Source of the DNA: Amoebophrya sp. AT5.2
Taxonomy: Eukaryota > Sar > Dinophyceae > Syndiniales > Amoebophryaceae
Length of the DNA stretch: 21,804 nt
Assembly (NCBI GenBank): GCA_005223375.1
Contig: RXOD01004472.1
Span: 1-21,804, forward strand
Direction of reading: 5' to 3'
The position numbers and the translations under genes were made by a program. Under the pieces are notes generated by a model. It was given only the letters and a program-made list of their open reading frames with translations. It was not told where the DNA came from and did no database searches. This document shows, one piece after another, positions 1 to 8,028 of this stretch; the first letter of the stretch is position 1; the number at the start of each line of letters is the position of its first letter.

Positions 1-50
1 CCACTAAAGGAGACCCATCACGATGTACTTACCATTTGCCCACTTACCAG

Positions 51-380
51 CTGGTCCCTTCATATTTCTGCTTCGCACTGGTGCAGTATCCAGCCACCTT
101 CATGTTCGAGGGCGGCAGCTTTGGCACGCACCTGGAGGTGCAAAGCTGCGGCTTCTCTCTGATGGCCGGGGTAGCGCTGATATGGTGCACGGCGTGACCC
201 AGAGATGAGAAAAAACGATGGCTAACACTCGGCTCACGCGGCCGCGCACCACACCACTGCTGGAGGTTCTGGCTAACCCATTGATTTACAACTAATACAC
301 TTTGCACAGGCAGGACGGTGACATACTCGCTAGGGCAAGACACCAAGAACGGAACGAAAAAGAAAGCTTGTGACAACTAA
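51..380 (+). CDS. 3' end of a membrane protein gene (5' part outside window)
   Basis: Product not recognised. Two exons are inferred. The first (51-184) follows a CAG acceptor and reads through aromatic and hydrophobic residues (YFCFALVQYPATFMFEGG, then GFSLMAGVALIW). The second (314-380) follows GGCAG and encodes TVTYSLGQDTKNGTKKKACD before a TAA. Donor GTGCAC at 185 and acceptor at 313 keep phase (TG + G = Trp); the intron is 129 bases. If the intron is retained, the frame stops at 195-197. The piece looks like one or two membrane segments followed by a short basic tail, probably cytoplasmic. The start lies left of the window or in an exon ending near base 24. Orientation rests on the protein-like composition of the plus frame. 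Confidence 0.42.
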
Positions 381-1500
381 TGTGGTCGCGCGCAACATCT
401 TCAACTTCGTACTGCCGCGTCGCCCGGCCCCACGAATGGTTCTCCGAATCCGAATGAGCCGACAGCCGAGTTTCTTGCCCGGCTTCGGGGTCTATGATTC
501 TTCACAAATTATTTTTGCTCATGGATGCAGCGTATCAATTATCATATTTACATTTTCGCTATAGCCGAGCTACTTCCTGATCCTGTTCCTCATCCTCACT
601 GATGTTTTTTGATCACGGAAATCGAATTAGCAAGCGAAAGATGGACCGCCAGGCAAAGAGAAAACGTAACCGTTCTTGTCGGCACCGCACTAGTTCCAGC
701 CACCTGGTGAGGTCAGTGGCAATTCGCTGCACCCGTGATCTACTCCACGCGACCGCGAGAACGGCTGCAACCCGGGAGGCACGAACTGTGTGGAAGGCCA
801 ATTGAACGAAGCACATTAGTGAAAGAAGGTCGGTTTTGAATCACGACCCAAAGAAAAGTAGCAATAGCATTGAGGACTGAGATGAAACTATTGTGGAAGG
901 AAGCAGAAATGCGCCGTCGGCGCCTGGTGGTGCTGTTCAGGTTCAATTTTCTTGATTGCGGACTTCAGTCGTGTTCAAGACGTCTTGTTCTCATGCTATT
1001 CAATTATGTGCGTGTCGTGGAAGTGAAGATCAAACTCCCTGAGGCGACCTCACAGTCAACACATCAAAGATTAAGATCGCGTGCCCGCAGTTCGTGGATT
1101 TTCAATAGTTACATCAAAGATCGCGTGCCCCTATATATAATTTAGTAGTTCTTTATTTGTATTCTCACGCGAACGTGAACGTGATGCGAGCTGTATCCGT
1201 TATAGATTTCTCCCGCGTACGCGTTTTGTTTCTCTGTAGCTTACCGTCGTGACTTGAAGAGAAACTGAGATCATGAAGATCACCATCAATGCTAGGTGGG
1301 TCACATTCACGTAGTTGTAGCGATAGCGCAGCTTCGGACAGAACGAAAACCGCACTTTCAGTCAGCTGTTGCCGCTGTGTAAAAAAGTGCACCTGCATCT
1401 GCAACTCTTTCTCTACTAGGTAGCTGCACACGGAATCCGAATCGGCCACATTATAGCTTCAACTTCAACCAGAACCAGCGGCAACGTAGGATTTAGGAGA
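381..1500. other. Intergenic spacer with no supported gene
   Basis: I see no convincing coding exon here. An open frame at 602-805 could encode 67 mostly Arg/Ser residues, but its composition does not resemble the neighbouring genes. An antisense open frame at 1165-1449 is also unconvincing. The stretch holds a near-perfect direct repeat (1061-1087 and 1111-1130) and a TATATATAAT element at 1132-1141. The right end is the 5' flank of the gene starting at 1501. Confidence 0.5.
1061..1130. repeat. Short direct repeat, two copies
   Basis: ACATCAAAGATCGCGTGCCC occurs at 1111-1130. The same sequence with a 7-base insertion (TTAAGAT in the middle) occurs at 1061-1087. The second copy runs straight into the TATATATAAT element. 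Confidence 0.8.
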
Positions 1501-4500
1501 ATGAGACGCTTCGCGGGCCAACTGCTGCTCGGCGGAGCGGCGATCTCACTGCATGTGGGCCAGTCCTCGACTACCCTGCTGGTCCGCGCTATGCAGCCGC
1601 GTCGCGATCCTCGCGATCCTGACGACAAGTTTGCGCAGGACCTGGGGGACGTCTCGCCGCCCCCGCCTGCACCCCGTGGCCCTCCAGGTGGTTCCTCGTC
1701 GAGCGCGACGGCCGCGGCTCGTCCCACGGTCGTCGAAGCAGAAAGCAAGAAAGCACCCGACGGGCCGTCCACGCTCCTCCGCTGGGAGCAGCGCTACGCG
1801 TTTGAGAAGCACATCGCCACCCACTTCGGCAAGAAGGGCGAGGACTCTTTCACGAAGCTGTTGGTCAACCTCCTCCTGGAAACAGAGATCCAGGAGGAGC
1901 AAGAACAACAAGCTCCTGCGCCGGGGCCGCTGGGGGCGCGCGCCCGCACCGGGGAGGGAGCAGAAGGAGAAGGGTCGGACGCGGAAGAAGAGGATGGCAG
2001 CCCGCGAGCGCGTGGCGCAGTGGCAGTGGACCCCGTGGACGGGCTCCTCACTAACCTGCTCTTCGGAGGCCCAGAGGCGCGTCGGGTGGAGGCCAAAAAG
2101 CTCCTGCCGCGGATCATGACGAAGATCGCGGCAGAATTCGAGCCGGAATTTTACGCTTACAAAGACGGTCGGGACGACCTGTTCGACGACGCAGTGCACG
2201 GCGGAACAGCGGAATCCACGCTGGGAAAAAAATTGGAGGACAAGGACGTGCCTCTAATTCAGAACGCGAGGCACTTTGTGACGCAGGTACGTTTAATATG
2301 ATTTCAATTTCATATTCATCTTCATGTTCCTTGCTAGATGAAGTCCTGTCTCTCTCTCTCGTCCCTCTCCTGTCGTCGTCTAGATCTACACCTAAACCGA
2401 AGGCTTACATCACGAATCTCACTCATACAACGGCAGAGAAAGATCAGCACACAGCCGGAATGGCCACTCGATGCCCACACGCAAGGCGCGAACAGAGTCT
2501 TTTTCGTGCTGCACGGCGGAAAAGCAGCAGAAACCAGTAGCGGCAAAACGCATCATCTATACATATCGCATGATCAGGGAAGCACCCCGGATCAGCTTAG
2601 GCTGTCGCTGCAGAACAATGAGATTTATCCGAGGCGAACCGTCCCGCCCACGCCGTTGACCCGAGCGAATATCGCCGTCGCTTTCCGCTTGCGGCACGAT
2701 AGGAAAATCGCGCCCCTTTTCCTTGGCTTCGCCAGGGACCGCATCTACGGGACGGGGGCCACCCACCAAGACAGCCTCGGGAGCAACCTAAAGATCGTCG
2801 ACGTACTTATCTACAAACTCAAAGTCAAACACCTACAAATGCATGGATGATTTTTGTTATGGCATTCTTTTGTCCTACAAACATCACTACTTCTGAGGCG
2901 GCCGGCGACATGGGTACAACTGCGCAATTACCTAACGAATACGAACCCCTTCGGCAAAGGCAAACTTTTATCTGTTTCCAGGTCCGCGCGGTGTGTCGGG
3001 GGGAGACGGCGGAGTCGATCAAGCAGGCGGTGGCAGTGCAGCCGGAGTTGATGGACGCTCGCATGTCCGCCACTCTGGACCGCCCCATGCCCGCCATGGT
3101 CGTCTTCGACGGCTCCGAGAGTAACAAGCCCTCGGACAAAAACAAACTGCTTCTAGTCCTCGAAGCCGACGCGTTGTACGCGATGCGCACCTGTGCCTTG
3201 TGGGCGTACCGGAATCAGGTACTACATCGGTTCTTTAGGTCGTTTACCACGTTCATCCATTAGAAAAAGGTACAATAGAAACTCAAAATTGATAAAACTC
3301 TGTCTGATGTGCCGGTTCGGTTCCCCTGAAGAAACTGATTGGCAATACAAAGATAGGTTATGCTGACGCGGATCGACGCGCGGAGTGTGGAGAAGGTGCC
3401 GAAGCTTGGGTGGCTGCAGTCGGAGGCCAACTTCTCGGACGCGCTTGGGGAGACGAAGAATCTGGAAGCCTACAAATCCCTGTACCAGTTCATCCAAAAG
3501 GACGGAGCGGAACTGGGAAAAAACCTCGTGCAGCAGTACGTAGTTGTGTAGTTCTAGTTTCACTTTCATTGCTCGTTCCTTGACCTTGTTCTTGTTGTAG
3601 TTGTCTTTCTCGATCTCGTCCTCTATAGGTAGCAGTGCAAGTGCTGAAGAACTAGTAGCACTCGGTGGAGTCTGGTAAAAAAAAAAAAAACAGGAAAGGA
3701 TAGGAAAAAGTAGTCCATCGCCCTACTTACATACAGGTTCACCGCCCTCCAGGGCGAGACGATTCACCGCCCCCCTCAGGGCCGTGAGGTGGGTCGGGAC
3801 ATCGATGACGCCGTGGGTCGGTACGGCGAGACTCCGCCTATCATGAATCCGCCCTGCCCCTGTCGCTGGGCGTGGCTGTTCCAGCCTTGGTTCCACCGGC
3901 TGCGGTCGGTGGGCCGCTCGCCCCTCTTGTGGTTCAACCACTCAGAGATGGCAGAGGCTCGTGTCTTGTCCTGTTCACGTCCGCGCAGCGGTCCCAGTTC
4001 CGGGTCGTCGTTCTCGTCGTCGTCCTCGTCGTCCTCCGGGGCGTCCGGGACGATGCGAAAACTGCGCAGGATTGTTTCGTTTTCCTGCAGGTGCTCGTGA
4101 GCTGCGGCGAGGATTCCCTTCAACACTTAACACAGGTTCACCGCCCTCCAGGGCGAGACGATTCGCGCGGCTGTGAATCGCGACATCGATGACGCCGTGG
4201 GTCGGTACGAAACTGGCACGACTCAGCCCTACGAATCCTTCACGGAGGACTGTCTCCAGGACTTTTTGCGAGGGTCTGACCCGAGGAGCGGCCAGGGGCG
4301 GCCGGCCCCGGGGCTTCGAAGCCTGCAAAGGAGCGGCAGCTTCTCGTCCCTTCTCCGGCGGAGTAATACAGATATGATCCCACTGCAGCAGGAGTTGGTG
4401 TGTTCCGGTGCGGGTTTGTGCTGCTCCCGCCGGAAGATGGAGCTTTGCGAGGCAGAGGAGATCGGGGCCTCTCTGCAACTCGAGCAGAGCGGGCGCCTCC

Positions 4501-6670
4501 CGTACGACGCGGAGATGAAGTCCTTGCGAGCGCGGGCCACCGAATCGGGGAACTACATGGCGTTTTTGTCCGAGGACGTGTCGAAGCTGACCAAGACGGA
4601 CGACGACATGGGCGGCGACAAGGAGTTTTTTCTCAAAGTTTCCGAGTTGAGCAAGCGGCAGGTGGGTTTCCGAAAGAACTGCGCGAAGCGGAAGGGCTTG
4701 CGGAACAAGGCGGTGGCGGTGATCAGGGAGATTCCGCGCCCGGCGAAGCTGCTCAAGCAGGTTGTGAAGGCGGGGTCCACTTTAATGCTGCTCGCGGTGC
4801 TGTTCTACTACTGCACGATGGCCACGGCCGCAGTCCTGTTCGCGCTGCCGCCAGCGATCGCGGACGGGAGCGAGTGGGTGGCGGTGCACATGGTCGCGCC
4901 GCTGGCGCAAGCCACGATCGACTACGCGCCGTGGAGCGTGCTGCCGGGCTGGGCCATGCCAGACCACCTGAAGTACTTCGCCAGCTACGGAACCGCGCTG
5001 TTCACAGGTATAGATAATGTTTGGTGAACAGACTGGTGCACGACGTCGCGAAAGCGGCCGCCATCCCACGAAAGATTAAAGTACTATCAATCTATCACGT
5101 GATCGGTTGTTGATGGCAGGTGTTGGTCCGTTCGACCCTACGGCGAACGGGGACGGTGTTTTCGAGCGGCAGGAGGATCTTTTGAATTGGACCAAGTTGT
5201 TCAACACGCCCGGACAGTACGTGGCTGAGACGGCTTCGGAGTCCATGAGCTTCCTCACCGAATCCATGCAGAACCTGAGCGTGGGCATGGCCGCCAGCCT
5301 GCAGAACCGCAGCCTGCTTGAGGCCGGCAAGGACTCCATCGGCTGCCTGGCGTGCAAGGCGAAGGATTTCGTCACCTCGTCCGGCGGCATCGACGGAACG
5401 GGGCTGCGAGGATTCCTCCTAGGAGCCGAGACTCGGGGAGCAAAGCCGAAGCAGGCTGGAGGTGGCGAGGACATCACCAATGGTGGGGCCGATCGCCCGT
5501 CCTCACCAATGGACCTCCAATTTCCGCCGATTCCCGACGTTGGAGCACCAGCACGAGGAGATGTTGAACTGCTAGAGCTAGAGGAGCTGACCCTGAAGCA
5601 GCAGCTGTTCGTTCTGAAGGACTTGCTGGTTGGTTTTCCTGGTGAGGTGGTGTCCGTGGCGTACCGAACGCTCCAGTCCGGCGTGAGCGGCGTGTCTGCA
5701 ATGCACGCGAAGCAGGAGTCGCTGAATTACGTGAAGGAGCAAATCCCGCACCTCACGGCCACGCTCTCCGCGCTCTGGATCTTCCTCGCGGTCCGCATCA
5801 CGGCCTACCTCGGCACCACGCTTTCCCTCAGTTTTGCCTCCGCGTCGGACAAGAAGAAGTTGGAAATGTACAAGTTCGGCGAGCAGAAGGATAGGAAGGG
5901 CGAAGGAGCAGATGACCAGATGGCAAGTGTAAGTAATAGTAAAGGTAGGTACGTAAACGTATAGCAAACTGGTACTGCTACTGGTAGGTACCTATATTAG
6001 TACTAGGCAATGGCTGCAAAGGCAATGGGTCGTTAGCGTTTGGGTCGTCCCCAGCCCCACTTAGCGATGGCGAGTGCCGATTGAGGCGCTCTGGAGTGTG
6101 TCTGGATCACGAAGGGGTCTGGGGCGGTTTCAGAAGTGCCCCCATTGTGGGGATTGCCTAGGAGGAGGCGGCTCTCTCGCTGACGACGAGCCATCGAGAG
6201 GGAGGTGGGAACAAGCCTAAGCCACGGACTAGGAAGGCTGCAGATTCGCCAGTGGTCTCCCGACCGCGGGGCATGGTCGTGCTTTTGCCGCTTTCGCGAT
6301 AGCCTCTTTCATCCGGGACAACATACTAGCCAAATGACACGACGACCCCGAAGTAGAGCGAGAGCCCCCCAAAAGTACGCACAAGAATCACTTAAGAATA
6401 AGTACCAGTAGTACCACTTGTTGCCTGCAACTAGCTTACCACCTGGCCCGTTCTTTCATAAAGAACGAGAAGCAGAAAAAAACGTTCGAGAAGAACCTGA
6501 AAGAGACGCTGGAGAAGTTGGAGAAGCAACAGATGGCGGGCCTGGGGGTGGCCGACGTGCTGCTGTGCGAGCGCCCATTCTCAGTGTCGGCAAACGGCTT
6601 CTGGTCCAACCTAGCGGACGTAGGCGCGCAGCTACGTTTGGTAGAATTTTGTCGATTATCGATGAAATGA
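1501..6670 (+). CDS. Large secretory/membrane protein of unknown family, seven exons
   Basis: Product not recognised. Inferred exons: 1501-2286, about 2455-2802 (acceptor may be 2436 instead of 2454), 2982-3218, 3357-3535, 4136-5007, 5120-5928 and about 6464-6670; phases agree at every join and give about 1145 residues. Start 1501 is chosen because MRRFAGQLLLGGAAISL looks like a signal peptide or anchor. Residues 40-80 and 130-170 are Pro/Gly/acidic low complexity. Exon 5 carries a hydrophobic segment (GSTLMLLAVLFYYCTMATAA, about residue 730). Exon 6 begins with an EF-hand-like loop (TANGDGVFERQE; Thr in place of the usual first Asp, so weak) and has a second hydrophobic segment near residue 1020 (LSALWIFLAVRITAYLG). 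The end is a Lys/Glu coiled-coil-like stretch (KKTFEKNLKETLEKLEKQQ). Introns 1-4 all begin GTAC. Intron 1 acceptor and the exon 6-7 join are the least certain. Confidence 0.75.
2287..2454 (+). other. Intron 1 of the large gene; acceptor ambiguous
   Basis: Donor CAG|GTACGT at 2287 is clear and phase 0. Three AGs leave the next exon open in phase 0: 2336-2337 (51-base intron), 2435-2436 and 2453-2454. The best pyrimidine tract (2341-2380) precedes the TAG at 2381-2383, but that acceptor would put exon 2 into a frame with an early stop unless the donor is moved to 2291. Protein-like sequence is only convincing from about 2455 on (PEWPLDAHTQGANRVFFVLHG). Confidence 0.5.
3536..4135 (+). other. Intron 4 of the large gene, carrying a duplicated exon start
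   Basis: Donor CA|GTACGTAG at 3536 and acceptor CACAG at 4135 join in phase to restore Gln (CA+G). The left part is pyrimidine-rich and includes an A run (3677-3690). From 3733 the intron holds a copy of the acceptor and first 75 or so bases of exon 5, then about 300 GC-rich bases without stops in the same frame, ending at a possible donor CAG|GTGCTC (4090/4091). Confidence 0.6.
3733..3825 (+). repeat. Upstream copy of the exon 5 acceptor and start
   Basis: Two blocks are identical to 4132-4209. Block one is 33 bases (3733-3765 and 4132-4164) and includes the ACAG acceptor. Block two is 28 bases (3798-3825 and 4182-4209) and encodes DIDDAVGRY. Between the blocks this copy has 32 bases and the downstream copy 17, a 15-base, frame-neutral difference. 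The extra bases resemble a second partial repeat of the first block (TTCACCGCCC...CAGGGC). Confidence 0.9.
4132..4209 (+). repeat. Downstream copy: genuine acceptor and start of exon 5
   Basis: This copy reads FTALQGETIRAAVNRDIDDAVGRY and continues into the long exon 4136-5007, so it is taken as the functional exon start. It matches 3733-3825 in two perfect blocks of 33 and 28 bases. Confidence 0.9.
5929..6463 (+). other. Intron 6 of the large gene, with a possible unrecognised exon
   Basis: Donor AGT|GTAAGT at 5929 is canonical and phase 0. The best protein-like frame after it begins at 6464 or 6476, also phase 0, giving an intron of about 535 bases. Unlike the other introns, 6005-6300 is GC-rich. 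A phase-0 open stretch lies at 6162-6275 after a TAG (EEAALSLTTSHREGGGNKPK and on), with GT dinucleotides at 6276 and 6279 that could end it in phase. It may be an extra exon of 38-39 codons. Another frame just upstream contains a CPHCGDC motif. Confidence 0.4.
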
Positions 6671-6734
6671 TTTCGTCGTGAGAGTTCTTCCGACTCTGCT
6701 ACAAACATCCACAAGCATAGCTTAAGCTACAACC

Positions 6735-6986
6735 ATGGTCGTTGAATCAATCCAAAAATCTCAGAGCAAGGGAGACGAGCTGACGATCCGCGGGGTGCCG
6801 GCCGCCAACAAGATTGAGGGCGACAACGAGGGCGGGACCCTTGCGAGCGTCCGACGCACTCCCAACTACACCCTTACCGTCAAACCGTACAGCGGCGATT
6901 CTCCGCGGAACACCATCATCAACGAAAAGGACTTCAAGAAACTGATCCAGCAAGGCTACCTCCAGAGACTGTACATCAAGTCGTAA
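6735..6986 (+). CDS. Small intronless protein, 83 aa, unknown
   Basis: ATG at 6735 is the first in-frame Met after a TAA at 6723-6725, with ACC just before it (ACCATGG, a good eukaryotic start context). The product is hydrophilic: MVVESIQKSQSKGDELTIRG at the start, and a middle YTLTVKPYSGDSPRNTIINE followed by KDFKKLIQQGYLQRLYIKS. GC-rich third positions match the flanking genes. No signal peptide or membrane segment is seen and no family is recognised. It lies 64 bases after the end of the large gene, so it could also be a terminal exon of that gene reached by a splice I cannot place, but no AG acceptor lies between the in-frame TAA and the ATG. The stop codon sits inside an 18-base tandem repeat. 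Confidence 0.45.
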   Translation: MVVESIQKSQSKGDELTIRGVPAANKIEGDNEGGTLASVRRTPNYTLTVKPYSGDSPRNTIINEKDFKKLIQQGYLQRLYIKS

Positions 6987-7012
6987 CGCCAGATCTAGTC
7001 GTAACGCCAGAT
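6979..7012. repeat. 18-base tandem repeat overlapping a stop codon
   Basis: AGTCGTAACGCCAGAT occurs at 6979-6994 and again at 6997-7012, separated by CT. The first copy contains the last Ser codon and the TAA stop of the 83-aa ORF. Confidence 0.9.
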
Positions 7013-8028
7013 ACTAGATCTAGATAGAAGTAGCTGCGACACGATCTGCTTTTCCTTCTCCTCTATCTGGAGCGTGCGCAGTAATGCCGAGGACTGCCCA
7101 ACACAATTAGCGACAGCAACAAATAAAAGAACCAAATAAAAATGAAACTACTGACCAAAAGCAAAACGTCAACACTGTTTGTAAGAAAGTATCTAGAACA
7201 AACAATTGAATGGCTTCCGTTTATGGAATTTTCAACACGGCTACGTATGGAATTTTCAACACATGATGCTTTCTGCGCGCGGCCTTTTCAGGATGAATGG
7301 TTCTTCTGTACCGAGGAAGGATGGATATGGAATTTTCTACCTACACGTTATTTGAGCCTACAAATCGAGTGCCCGGCTCCCGCTGTCTTGCTCGCAGGCA
7401 CTTAAAGACCAACGAAAAAATAACGGGCGGCGGGCCTTGACACTGACAGAATAAGTCGAGAATGCAGTACTTCTCGTCCTGTCACGCCAGCACCAGCTGA
7501 AGTAACTAAATCCAATGCGAAAACAACAGCAGCGAAGCCATCGCCTGCAGCCGAACAACCGGATGGCGTTAAAGTGCTCCTGGACCTCCAGGCCCGGTCT
7601 GAGGAAGCGGCAGCACCGCCTATTAAGGTCGCCTGCTGATGAAGAAGAAGATCTCTGCAAGAACTACTCTATCGCGGTGTCGCCCCGCCCGCATCGTGGT
7701 GCCGCCGTTCGCGTGAAAAGATCCAGAAGATCCAGCGATTATTTTTTAACGACCTACTTCGATTCCGTGCTTGCGGTACAGAGTTGTAGGCACCATTTAA
7801 GTCAGAGTACTTGTTCTGTGAGTGCGTGTAATTCAACGGCGCTCTTGAGCAAGACGCTTCAACAACGCCATTCGTTCCTCGGGTACCTCTGCAGCGGTAA
7901 CTTTGATACTTAGCTAGGCCACCACCACCAGAGGCCGTCCCCGCCGTGGTGTATTGGTTGTAGCGCGCCCGAAATCTTCTTCTTCCGAACACAGAAAGTC
8001 AAAGTATTTGGAATCAAATTTTCCCAGC
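6987..8028. other. Intergenic spacer with repeats and an unplaced coding-like stretch
   Basis: Right of the tandem repeat the DNA is AT-rich. An ATG frame at 7142-7405 could encode 87 residues but contains the repeated motif ATGGAATTTTC (7223, 7247, 7327), so it is doubtful. From about 7425 to 7638 a frame without Met is open and protein-like (VTPAPAEVTKSNAKTTAAKP, then EQPDGVKVLLDLQARSEEAA). A second frame near 7660-7725 is GC-rich. These could be exons of an undetected gene, but I cannot place splice sites joining them. Confidence 0.35.
7223..7342. repeat. Three copies of an ATGGAATTTTC motif
   Basis: ATGGAATTTTCAACAC lies at 7223-7238 and 7247-7262, 24 bases apart. A related ATGGAATTTTCTACC begins at 7327. 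The first two form an imperfect 24-base tandem repeat. Confidence 0.8.

Noticed and set aside
1546..2199. Long antisense and third-frame ORFs over exon 1 of the large gene
   Set aside because: Arg/Cys/Ser-rich shadows of a GC-rich exon; the plus frame has a signal peptide and joins in phase to later exons.
5107..5119. A start codon for a separate gene near 5113 (ATGGCAGG)
   Set aside because: The AG at 5118-5119 is a good acceptor and joins in phase 1 to the donor at 5008, making it an internal exon of the large gene.
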